DNA of 64,000 bases from Lunularia cruciata (lineage: Eukaryota > Streptophyta > Marchantiopsida > Lunulariales > Lunulariaceae): positions 38,964,593 to 39,028,592 of the forward strand of contig OX419759.1 in assembly GCA_948567375.1 (NCBI GenBank), written 5' to 3'. The position numbers and the translations under genes were made by a program. The notes below the pieces were generated by a model. The model made no database searches and was not told where the DNA came from. It saw nothing but the letters and a program-made list of their open reading frames with translations. Shown in pieces: positions 11,316 through 21,484 of this stretch (position 1 is its first letter; each line of letters begins with the position of its first letter).

Positions 11316-14300
11316 TCAACACAAATTGAAGAAATTCAATGTGCAGACAGATGACCGAAACCGAAGGTCTCTTAAAACCACAACATCCCCCGTATACAGT
11401 TCTTGGTGTTCCAGCATGGGCGATCCGTTCCGAAACGCCATAGCCCCCGGGGCAACTAAGCGGGCCACCACATACCCTTTTCTCTGCAAACAGCGGTGAG
11501 AAGGCATGTAAACAAATTCTGAATGGTGTTCTGAAAGACTTTCGATAAAAAAGTTTGCATCTGTGTTTGAACCCAAAGAGTTGACACCTTCTTTCAAGAA
11601 ATGAATCACACGAAGGCTCTGTACTGCGCACATGATGCTGTAGCTTCGGTCTCCAATACTGCCATAGTTTCTACCTCTAACTAGCGAACAATCTCCTGAT
11701 GTCTGCACGAAAAATGGTGTGCTGCTCCTGAAGGTTACAGGCTCCAAACCCGAGTATTGCATCTGCTTTAGTTCCGAGGAACTAACCGGTCTCGTTCTTG
11801 TTGCTGCAGTCCTCCCCCAATCTGCTGCGTTCTGTCTCCGTTTCAGTTTCCTCGATGGTTTTGTTGCGCATCGGCTGTCACTCAGGGTGGAGCCTGTTTG
11901 TGCAGTGGTCCACAGCATGATAAATAGCAACAGAGAGCACAAAGGTACTACCACTTTCGTCATGTAGTGTTGCTCCTGTTCTGTTAGTTCTTCGTAGGAC
12001 GTCGTGGTTTGGTCAGTCGCCTCTGGGTTGGAAGAACTCGTACTACAAGGGGACCCCATCTGGGAAGTGTTCGGCGAAGCATCTCTGTTTACTGTTCTCT
12101 TGCTTCTCAATCTGGCCAGAACCCAGTGGGTACAGAGGTGGAAGGCTTCGTAGGCGGGTCCCTGCATGCAATCTTCCGTTACTTGAGTGCGCCTACGTAT
12201 CCAAGGATAAAAGGCATCATGAGTGTCAACATTCTCGAGTTCTCCTCGGTGTCTTCTGAATTCTCCACTGTGTAAATTTTCCAGAGATCCTCCTCGTTCA
12301 CCAACTCTGCAAGCTTCCGAATCTGTCTGAGAATATCGACTTTCACCTCCGGCTGGAAGATCGTCCAAGTTTGTTTGCATACTGGCGTCAATTGACTCGA
12401 ACCTCGGGGCTTCCGTTAAAGAGTACCATTTTTCCGGTTGCTGTCCAGCCCCTCCAACGCCTTCTGAAGCCTTGGTTGGTGACCAATTACGAACACCTCC
12501 GAAGTCTGGGCACCGTGGACGATCAATTAAACCAGGGAGGACGTCAAAATTGTCAAAATGTGTCCAACATCTCTGGTGGTTCTGGTTATCCCAAAACTCA
12601 CGCAAGGTTCTGTGCTGACTACATCGTGACGCAGCACGATAAACCTCCGTCGCGAAATTGGTAGTTAATGTTTCAAGCTGTGTATCTTGACAGACTCTAC
12701 TATCTACTTCTTGTCCGCAGCTTTGGTTGTTAGTCATACCAAAGCGATTAGGAATAGACTCTCGACCTCCGAATTCATTCCAAGAATTTGACCCCTGTAA
12801 AGTAGCATATTTGCAGACTCCGGGACCTAAGGGATAATCAGCATCGAGACCAGATTCAAGGGGATCCTGACAACGCTGGTATTGACGAGAATCTTCAAGG
12901 TCTTGCCAGTCAACCACGTTCGGTGTTCGCAGTTCAGAAATGCAAAAATCGATCCAGCTTGCCTGCAATCCAACATCGCATTTTGTAGGAACAAGCTCCT
13001 GCAAAGGGCACGGATAATGAAGGACTTCGCTGACCTCCCCTTGTTCCTGATAAATTCCAGTTACATCCAGGTCTTTACGTCTAGATCGGCTCTCTTCTTT
13101 GTCAGACCATTCGTGTCTCCAACCAGATTGCAAGGAACTGTCAGTTGTCCAAACATTGATAGAATCTACCTCCTGCAGTATGCCAATATGCCCCATTGTC
13201 GTCTGACATGCCAGTTGCACTAACGAATCCAGGTCCTCCGATACTTGGTATCCTTGATTACTATGTCCTAACTTTGTCCTTTGAGCCTGCCATCCTCCAT
13301 CCATTGCTTCATTATCTTTCAAACTTACCTGCTGGCCTGCTTCAGTAGTAGGTTCTCTCAACTCAACTTGGTTCTTAGCATCCCTACTCCCGAAGTCTGT
13401 CCAGGAAGTTTGCTGCCCAGAGTCACATCGCAAAAGATACCTCCAATTAGTTTGATGTTCAGAAAGAATTTCACCACAAAATCTCCATGTCGTTTGTTGC
13501 TCCGAATCAATTCTGACCCAACTCTTCGGCTCGTCCCGAATCTCATTCTGTCCAGAGTCAAGCGATGATGTGAGGTTACCGACATTCGAGCCTTCAATGT
13601 TTCTCTCATGATCAGCTCTACAGCATCTGGATGTCCGCTCAGCCTCAGTCTCAAATCTTCTGACTTGTAATTGAGGTTTTCCTAAACTGGCATGTCTGAT
13701 ATTTTTAACATGTTCCTCAAGCGCCTGCTTTGGCTGCTTGTACGAGCCTTCATAGATGTTGATGTTCAGGTCACATAACTCACCAAAGTTTAGTGGATGG
13801 CTAAAATCAATCATCCCAACATCCCTTCTATCGATCTGATCTCTACTATCAACAGCTTCACAACCTCTCAGGAAGACTTCATGAGATTGCTCACAAGTTC
13901 CACAAATTTTGGAATCAACACGATGATTACAACCTGCGAACTCATGATCTCTCAAGTTAGCCTGGAAGCAACGCTCAGAAAGACGCAAGTCCATAAAACA
14001 GATTTGATTTCCAGTATCTGCGCCACCACAATCCTGGATTGGACCTTGGTGGACACAATCAACCACAACTAACTTTGCCATTTCCCTCCGTCTACTCACA
14101 TGTACAGTTGAATCACCCGACAAACAAGCATCTTCTGCTGCAAAGTCTCTTGGTATTTTTCGATGTTCGAAATCAGCGACTCCACGTTCTCTTAGAGAAA
14201 CCTGACTTTCCATACCAACAGCTCCACAATCTCTTATTGTCGTTTGCTCTCCTACGTCAATTGCTCCACAGTCCCTCGAATTGACCTGATGTCCAGCGTG

Positions 14301-14833
14301 GACTACTGATTGAGTTATAGTTGTCTGATGTCCGACATCTAAAACCTCTGAGTCACAAGTCCGTAATCTAACCTGAGAACTAGCATCCTTTGCTCCGCAG
14401 TCTTTAAGAGTGGTTTGATGGGCAACATTGACCGCTCCACAATCCTTCAAGGTAACCTGGTGTCCTACGTCCATCGACCCCAAGTCTCTAGGAGATGCTT
14501 GATGGCCAAAGTTTCGTGTAATACACTTTCCCCTGTGTATTTGACTCCCGTTGTCCACAACCCCGCAGTGCTTCAAATCGGTTTTCATCTCCGTAGCGTA
14601 CCCCTCATGACTCCTCACCAAAGTTTGCACACCTGCATGAACTCTTTGACAAGAATGTGAGATGGTCTGCTGTGCAAGGTCCACAGTTCGCCAATCGATA
14701 AAGCTTGCTTGCTCTCGAACATCCATCTTAGCACAGGCTTCCAAAACAGCTACTTGTTTCTTGGCCTCCAGATTGCAATTGCCTGCTATTAGCAAAGAAT
14801 TCGTCAGTATCAACCTCAACTGCACTGCTCGTG
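11316..14833 (-). CDS. Giant terminal exon of the kinesin: 14-residue repeats, TM segment, FHA
   Basis: One uninterrupted 1,171-codon frame following a good acceptor (TTTTTATTCTTAG) at 14834. The exon before it ends with one codon base and this one supplies two, so it continues the kinesin frame rather than starting a new gene. Residue numbers run from 14825: degenerate 14-residue repeats at 35-515, a low-complexity polar region to about 950, a hydrophobic segment at 955-974 followed by basic KPSRKLKRR, and an FHA-like fold at 1070-1157. Conventional kinesin-3 proteins place FHA shortly after the motor, so about 1,000 residues are extra here. Alternative view: a separate gene starting inside the exon; the matching splice phase and terminal FHA argue against it. 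Confidence 0.8.
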
Positions 14834-17800
14834 CTAAGAATAAAAATGTGTACTGCGATTTGTATTTCTTGCTCTAAATAAAGAGCAGCCAGGGCACCTA
14901 TTTGGAACCCAAGGGTACACTATCCTCCATATCCTTACAATACATGGTCTACAGATTCAAATGCACAGCTAGTTCTAGAAACGTTCGCTGCCTTGGATGC
15001 TTGAGTAGGTGGTAAATTGTCAGTAAGAAGCAGAAGGTTGGAAGGCTTCTGGTAGAAAGCCATCCGCACCCAGAGATTTAACTGCACGCTTACTCTCCTC
15101 ATCAATAAATTTAGATCGTGCGAAATGTGCAACTCCACCTGTTCCGTTTGAGTCACCTTCTTGCTGGATATCAGATGCGGTCACCTGCATATAGCATCCA
15201 GTTATAACATGACCTTAATGATTTCCCTAAGCAATTTCCTGCAGCTCTAATTATCACACATGTAGAGAGAGTGGGATATGAACATATTGTACTCAAATAC
15301 CTTAAACCGCCCAGTTGAGACCAAATTCAAATGCCTTTACTTTCTCGGACATGTGCAAGTAATCTTGAACCCCTTCAAGTACAACACATAAGTACTTCCT
15401 GCCTAATCTAGCTTCACCGAAAGATCAGCCCTCACTAATTTCGGAAAGCACGACATGTAGCACCTGAAGGCCAACACTTAAGCAAGCAGCTTTGAAGCCC
15501 GGTACGAAGTACAGCTGATCAGGAGACTCCTTAGGAGATATAGAGGTAAGAGACGCCAACAGAGAACGCAGCGCATATATCTCTTCCTTCAGCTTATATA
15601 TCACGTGGTTTCTTGAGTTTTGATCAGCAGTAGAGGGCGTGGGTATCCTCTTAGCTGTTGTAGCATATCTTAGCGTGTTAACACTTTCCCGGAGGTCCTG
15701 AAATTTCAACTTTTGATTGCCATCAGAGATATCTTATTTGAGCTGATCTATTCGGCCTCAGATAACAACCTCTCTACCTAAATAATGCTCAAGATGAGTG
15801 CCCATGAACAATGAAGACATGGTGGAGATAAATGGCAAACAAGACGAAATCTGTGGCCCCATGATCAGCTGTATAATTTACGTAGGTATGTGCTTAAACA
15901 AGTTGTTCTATTGAAGCTCCGGATACAGGTAATAACTATCTTTTGTCCAACTTCCACAGCAAGAATCAGCTGAAGTTTTTGCGCGATGAATAGGTCTAGC
16001 ATGACTAAGAAGAGTCTGGGAGCATTCTGAACAAGCACCACATAAAATTTGGTCTCAGGTTCCAAGTTTTTGATCTCGGTTCACATCCCCTAGGCTACTG
16101 CGCGAGTCAGCCGAATATACTTTTGCATAGAGGTGTAGGAAAAAGTACCTTCTCAGTGGGCGATATGTTTGCGACCATAAACGTTTTGCTATCTCCCCCG
16201 AGAGATTCTTTTAACAGCCATGTCAGCACCGAGTTTCTGTAGGAGACAAAACTGCTTCTTGAAAGGCTCAGAATTACCTTTGCACAGGAGCAAGGATGAA
16301 TTCGTCATGATCCCCAGACTGGACGTGGAGCAGTAAAATCTAACGAGGTACTGATACAAAACGGAGCAGATATAAGCAGTTTTATATTTGACACATAGAT
16401 TGCGCCGCTCGAAACTCTCAACGAATTCATGCACAATGTCATTTTAAATATTTTGTGAAGCTGTATACAAGGCAAAGACCCATGATTATAGAAAGACAGC
16501 GGCCACACCAAAGGTAGTGTAAGTCATACTTCGTTGAGTTGCGAAAGGGACCGATTGATACATTTTGACTCTTCTTGAGTCCTCTGTCCTGTAACCGCCC
16601 CTGAGCAAAGCTTTGGCAATTTCTCACTACCTGCCAGAATCGTGAGGATATGTGTGTTGGTTTGCGGGACTCATGTCTCATTTCAGCAGTAGAACCATGT
16701 TTATGTGTCAAAGGACGAATACCACTTACAGACCTACCTTTTACTGCAGAAAGTTCTTGCAAAGTACCGGACTCTTCGCCTTTTACGAAGCTTACCAGCA
16801 AGATCCACAAGATTGATGTAACTGACGGAGGCTGGCTGCAGTCCAAACATCTCAGGAGCAAGCTTCTGCACAGCAGTAAGCGTCCTTAGCCGCGGAAGTA
16901 TTCTAAGACACCCCAGCATCAGCAAAATGTCACGCTATAGTTGCTTGTAGGTGAGCAAAGTGAAGAGAACAGTAGCTACTGTTCTCTTCAATGAGAGTGA
17001 TAAAAGCCCCCATCCACTTCTCTCCCCAGAAGCTTGAGGACCGAGATCGAATGTAATGAAATTTGGAAAGCTAGGTTATTTACATCAAGTAGGTTGTACA
17101 GGGCCCTGTTTGAATATACAGTGCTCACCCTTGTCAACTTTATACTGAACACTGCATGGCTGCGGCTGGATTGTTCATTCATGTCAGTAGCCGCAGTAGT
17201 TCGAGTGGCTGAGCCTTGTTTCATCAGAGCCTCCATGTCAAGCCAAGTGCAAACATCTTTCCACAAGAGACCTTCTACAAAAGGTCCAGTTATTGGATGT
17301 TCTCGAATTTTCAAAAATGTCTGTTTTCTGACTGCAGGTGCTTCCTCCAAAACCGCAGGAAAAGTTCGATAATTTTTATGAGCTTTGTCTTTGCTGAAGA
17401 CGGTATCAAACGCAGGTTTTGAAGATTTTCGTTTCGGGATCTTCACTCTAGATGGGGCTTCCTGCGACATGCTGCTCAGAGGCCTTTCTCCAGGGGGCTC
17501 TCTGATAGGTTCGATCATGATTTGAGAGATCCCATTGTCGGAATGGCTTAATAACTTATCTGCCAAACTTTCTAAGTGAGGACTACCTAGGTTCTTTCCA
17601 TACATGGCGCGAAACTTTTGAAGGTTTTCATCGTTCTCTGCTTCAGCGAAGTCCCTTGAGTCGAAGTAATTGGCAAGAGGGAAAACCTCGTCGGTTTCAT
17701 CCTCTTCACTTAGGAGATCACGTATTTTCTCTTGGTATATTTCAAGGTAGCTGGCCTGACATGAATCAAATACTTCCATTACTAGGTTCTGTTAGGTTAA

Positions 17801-19721
17801 AACCTTTCTGAAATCCTGAAGCTTAATTATTGCAGACACAATCAGACTCAATCGATTATTTTGTGGTTAAAGTCCTCATGAAGGGAAGCACCTGAACCGT
17901 GTAAAAGATGCCTTCTCTGCTTTCTTCGCTGATCTTTCTCATCAACTCGCGAGCCAATCTAGGGATCTGCACGTTGAGTCTGTTGGTTCTTCAGCGTCAG
18001 GACTGCTATCAAAGTCTAAGGCAGCATGGACACGTATTTCATATGCATGAAGTAAATCAGCGAAGTTCGCATTTCTTTTCTGACATTCCGCATCCACTGA
18101 GATGGATGACACTTTCTTTCACCCTTACATATCCTTCTAAACTTGGTGATCCACATAAAACCATAAGGTGGTCCAAGTTTCTTTTAAAGACTTTTACATA
18201 TTATAGTTGTCCAGACATTGTAAGCAACTCATAAGCAACTTGCGAGTAGAAGGAAAGGGTATATCCATCTTCCATAACGCTAAAAGCACAGACTTTAAGT
18301 AAGAAATCTCAGAACCTGGTATATGACAACCTAGTGGCAATAATTGAGGGGGAACCTTGCGTCAAACTTACAAGACCTCTTCCTGCTTCTGTACCATCCC
18401 CCATCATGGTGTAGGTTTTTCCCGATCCTGTTTGTCCATATGCCAAAATCTGCACCGTGTAGAAGACGTGGTCATGAAAGTTATTCTCCATTGACGCTAT
18501 GTGCAAACAGATCTCTTGGCTGTTCAAGTGATCTTGTATGCAAAAGGCTACATGTGTTTGAACTTTCTCTTCGTTTCACCTACTTTTGCTCGGGCAGCTT
18601 TAAGTGTACGTAAGTGACTCCTATGTCTCCAGTACCGACTCTTGACAGACTACAAGAATAACTCAACAAGAATTTGGAGTTTCTAAGTGAGTAATGGAGG
18701 TTAAGACTTTCAACCCTTATGGATGGGATAAGAGATCTCTAAATTTGACGACTGACGTACTAGAATCATACTTTAGTTTCGAAGAAACACCTAGTAGAGC
18801 AGGTTTAGAAAGTACGGTAGTATTGAAGCCATCCAAGGCAGTTTCTATACAAGGACTACCAAGAGCACCGTACATCCGCTTCTGCGATTCCTCTATGTGG
18901 GCTTCACTTTGGACACGTAGATAGCTATCATCTTGCATGTAGTCCACATTAAACTCGATGATGTCTTGTTTATGCCAGAGTTCTTTAGAGCCCATCAACT
19001 TGTGACCATGGTTGTCAAGATCTCTAATTACAATCTTGTCACCGATCAAACATAGCACCTGTATTCAGGCAAGAGAATTAATCCCATGCAAAGTCACGGT
19101 TGGTCGTAGAATTCATGTACATTTCTTCTGACCGCAGCATATGTACACATCCGACATCATTGTCTGTCCATGAAACTTGAGATGCATTACAACAGCATGA
19201 AGCGATGCACTGCTGTTTCTGATTGTTGGCGGATCAGATGAGCATGACGACTCTGAAGTGTGAAATTGTTGAACTGGAGAAATAACTAAAAGCATCTCTG
19301 CATGAGTACAAATGAATAGTTGGATGCTGTGTGCAACCTTCATAGTTTGCCGATAGGGAACTGATGTTAATGCACGCATACAAAGAAGACTCTGTGGGTG
19401 CACAACGTGCCTCCTCCATGTCTTGCCAATCACATAGCTACTTAAAATCAAATGTGGGAATTCATCTGGAGGCCATTAGTAGTCATCGGAAAGGACGCCA
19501 GCACTGAGCTCAAACGCGGACAGGCAGAAATGCAGCATTGGTGGGAGTAACAGCTATGACTTCTCTTATTTCACACAAGGAACAATACTCAGCTTTGTCA
19601 CGTCAAGCTTCTCTGGTACATTCGCTGTTAACTTATTTTTAACGAGCTCGAATTGCACCTGTTTTAGAGGGCAGACTTTCTCAGATTCGGTGAAGGGCCT
19701 CATCCTCACATAGACCTTCAC
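11316..19721 (-). CDS. Kinesin-3-like motor protein with FHA domain (12 exons)
   Basis: Microtubule motor ATPase. Exons on the minus strand: 19659-19721, 18816-19058, 18372-18449, 17892-17966, 17129-17755, 16796-16865, 16530-16630, 16278-16339, 16149-16236, 15464-15697, 15094-15184 and 11316-14833. Every junction is GT-AG and all phases agree, giving about 1,750 codons without a stop. The motor begins [10 protein letters not shown]. The P-loop reads [15 protein letters not shown], switch I NEQSSRSH, and switch II DLAGSE is formed across the 16796/16630 junction. Further motor landmarks are [29 protein letters not shown] and ESVNTLRYA. The stretch [16 protein letters not shown] and the FHA domain place it in kinesin-3. 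A 132-residue insertion precedes that stretch. The start codon is unresolved because the exon upstream of 19721 is uncertain. Land plants are, as far as I recall, reported to lack kinesin-3. This is an intact gene, not a decayed copy. Confidence 0.88.
11355..11618 (-). other. FHA-like domain in the kinesin C-terminus
   Basis: About 88 residues show the strand pattern of forkhead-associated domains as found in kinesin-3. The pieces are [12 protein letters not shown], then [11 protein letters not shown] (the S-x-x-H position), a strand [19 protein letters not shown] (the NG turn) and [15 protein letters not shown]. The usual Arg after the first Gly (GR) is replaced by Ser, so phosphothreonine binding is doubtful. 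Order and spacing fit the family; sequence identity is modest. Confidence 0.7.
11904..11963 (-). other. Predicted transmembrane segment in the kinesin
   Basis: Residues 955-974 of the terminal exon read [20 protein letters not shown], about 17 hydrophobic residues, with Arg/Lys-rich sequence (KPSRKLKRR) 20 residues further on. No signal peptide is present. If inserted, the motor and FHA would need to sit on opposite faces or the segment would form a hairpin; it may instead be a buried helix. Confidence 0.45.
13281..14723 (-). repeat. Degenerate 42-bp / 14-residue coding repeats
   Basis: The kinesin exon is built from a 14-residue motif with consensus close to [14 protein letters not shown]. 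Adjacent units include [56 protein letters not shown] and [15 protein letters not shown] second block 3' of these has [28 protein letters not shown] and [14 protein letters not shown]. Gln at position 5 and an alternating hydrophobic pattern are the best-kept features, suggesting a repeated beta-strand or solenoid unit. No known repeat family was recognised. Confidence 0.85.
17325..17720 (-). other. 132-residue insertion inside the kinesin motor
   Basis: Between [11 protein letters not shown] and LKIREHP, where family members have a short loop, the exon carries about 132 extra residues. The segment starts acidic (SEEDETDEV), passes through a Pro-rich part ([11 protein letters not shown]) and ends basic ([13 protein letters not shown]). 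It is in frame inside a single exon, so it is not an unspliced intron. Such a surface loop could bind cargo, tubulin tails or a regulator; no domain is recognised. Confidence 0.75.
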
Positions 19722-19880
19722 CTGCACGAGTTTTTCAAGTACGAAAATAATCGGGAGAGCATCTTTGGTTGTAGTATTTCCTGTTTCGTGTAGAAGTTTT
19801 GTCAGACAAACTATTCTTACATGGATTTAAAGGACTTAGAGTACAAGGATCAGTGAAGACATATTTCTTGTAGGTCACTT

Positions 19881-19957
19881 AACAGAGGTGCAGTGCAAAT
19901 GTTTTCTGTTTACATTGCACTGCACCTCTGTTCGGTGCAGTGCGATGTAAACAGAAA
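19881..19957. repeat. Perfect 18-bp inverted repeat with a third partial copy
   Basis: The arms 19881-19898 (AACAGAGGTGCAGTGCAA) and 19915-19932 are exact reverse complements around a 16-base loop. A further degenerate inverted copy (19934-19957) follows, so the same motif can pair in two alternative ways. It lies just upstream of the first motor exon on the minus strand. It could be the tip of a small inverted-repeat transposon or an RNA hairpin in the kinesin pre-mRNA. Confidence 0.8.
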
Positions 19958-20048
19958 GTCTTTGCGAGTCCATAGGTAACTTCTTCCATAGTGGTATTAG
20001 TGAAGACAGTGTGCAAGTTGATCATATCTTATTTTATGTATATTCAGA

Positions 20049-20105
20049 CATGAGAGCAGAAACCGTTCGCTGAACGGGGGATCCAGAATTCATTACGTGC
20101 AAATG
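20049..20105. repeat. Dispersed repeat copy (paired with 22840-22890)
   Basis: The stretch beginning ATGAGAGCAGAAACCGTTCG is about 80% identical to one starting at 22841 (ATGAGAGCAGAAGCCGTTCG). Both continue through GATCC/TATCC-AGAA and contain the near-palindrome CCGTTCG..GAACGG. Direct orientation, 2.8 kb apart. Origin unknown. Confidence 0.6.
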
Positions 20106-21158
20106 GTGTTCATATGAAATGTAAACATGATACGTGCAAATCGAGATGAGCAACGAAACTCTAAACAAGGTAAATAATCTAAAAGATAAAATGCAAGGTT
20201 AAGCACAAACGAAATATCACTATATTCTGCTCAACAGTAGAGACCAGATATACATCAGCGCTAAGTAAAACATGTATTGAAATAAACAAGCTGTAATTGA
20301 AGACTCACAAGTTAAAACTAAACCATTCAAGAGAACTGAAATTGACAGACTGTACAGACCACATGTAAGGGAACCATGAAGCAAAACAAAAAATGTGAGT
20401 TGGAGCGAAGGGGAAGAGAGTGGATGGTCTCTAGGCTGAGAAAGAGCGAAGCATCAACGGACTGGATAGAGTATATCACCACAAGTGCTATGGACGCTTG
20501 TGTCCTGAGACACTAAACAAACTGAGGGAAGCAGAAGGCGGCCATAGTAAACCTTCACTACAACACATGCGACTTCATCAGTGCCTCATGCAGCGCCGAA
20601 GTAACTGAGCAAGTGTCAGTACCCCTGGTACCGACTTTCTGCTCGAAAACTCATGAGTGCCCATGCAAACTCGGTTGCTTCCAACAGTGCCGCTCAGGGT
20701 AAGGGAAAAGCTGTAACTTATGAAGCTTAAAATCCAACACAAAGGGCAGCAACAGTAATAAGCAGAACAGCTTTGCAATGCCAATAAATCACCATCTGAA
20801 AGAAGAAAATGAAATCGTGAGCAGAAGGTAAGAGACTCGAGACATACCTGGTTAAAGCCTGAAAGGAAACAGATGTTAGTATCGTAAGCAAGTAAAAACT
20901 AGCAGAACTGTTCGATGAAACAAAAGAAGCAGGTGGTAAATTAACTGAGTGAAATCACCGAAGAAAACAGTAAGGAGCTGAGTCAGAAGGCTCGGGACGG
21001 AGCAAGTCGTTTGAAACCCAAAGAAGACAGTAGGGAGCGAGTCCAAAGACACAGGGAAAGAGCAGGCCAATTGCCACAGAAACGGGGGGGGCGAAAGTTT
21101 AACAGAGTAAAGCAGCACGAGCGGCAACCCAAGGTGGAACGAAAACAATAATCCAAAG

Positions 21159-21197
21159 AGGGGAAAGGGGAATAGGAAGGGGGGAAGGGGGAGGGGG
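21159..21197 (+). other. G-quadruplex-like G-run
   Basis: At least four runs of four to six G separated by loops of one to eight bases lie on the + strand (GGGGAAAGGGG, then GGGGGGAAGGGGG and GGGGG). On the - strand, the kinesin sense strand, this is a C-rich pyrimidine tract. It lies about 1.4 kb upstream of the first recognised motor exon. Confidence 0.7.
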
Positions 21198-21364
21198 TTT
21201 TTGAGAGGACTGTCTCAGGTGCTTTGAGGGGCCTCGGGTACTGTGAAGGAGAAGGGCAGCGGGCAGTGTGGGACCATGTGTCAGTAAATAAACCAGCAAG
21301 TACTAGTACTTATTTTATGTATATATGCACTATTCTTGACTCTAAAGAACCTACATATTTGCAC

Positions 21365-21484
21365 CTTTTCCTTGTTGCTATTTTTTGCCGATGATGTAAA
21401 TTGTGGTGTTCTGCATACTGAGCCTTCAAAGGCCTCAGTCTTTTTATCAGATTTAACTTTTACTTTGGAAAGGAACTCTTTCAT
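21365..21484 (-). CDS. Candidate first coding exon of the kinesin
   Basis: A 40-codon frame opens with ATG at 21484 after an in-frame stop a short way upstream and ends at AAG before GT (GTGCAAATATG) in phase 0, the phase required by the first motor exon at 19721. The encoded peptide is Lys/Ser-rich (MKEFLSKVKVKSDKKTEAFE at its start), a plausible short N-terminal extension before the motor. The intron would be about 1.6 kb. There is no family motif to confirm it. Confidence 0.3.

Noticed and set aside
11104..11631. 175-codon frame on - overlapping the end of the kinesin exon
   Set aside because: It runs in another frame over the FHA-coding region and has no domain of its own; it is a shadow plus 3' untranslated sequence.
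11719..14877. Several 70-113-codon frames on + opposite the large kinesin exon
   Set aside because: Antisense shadows of a long open frame; none shows a domain or its own codon pattern.
16439..16861. 140-codon frame on - inside the motor region
   Set aside because: It merges exon and intron in the wrong frame. The exon 16530-16630 read in the phase set by its neighbours gives the conserved kinesin sequence instead.
11316..19721. The kinesin as a pseudogene
   Set aside because: Considered because single frames look broken by stops. Once introns are removed, all twelve exons join in phase with every catalytic motif intact.
21099..21299. Pro/Leu-rich frame on -
   Set aside because: Produced by the complement of the G-run and low-complexity sequence; not a protein domain.
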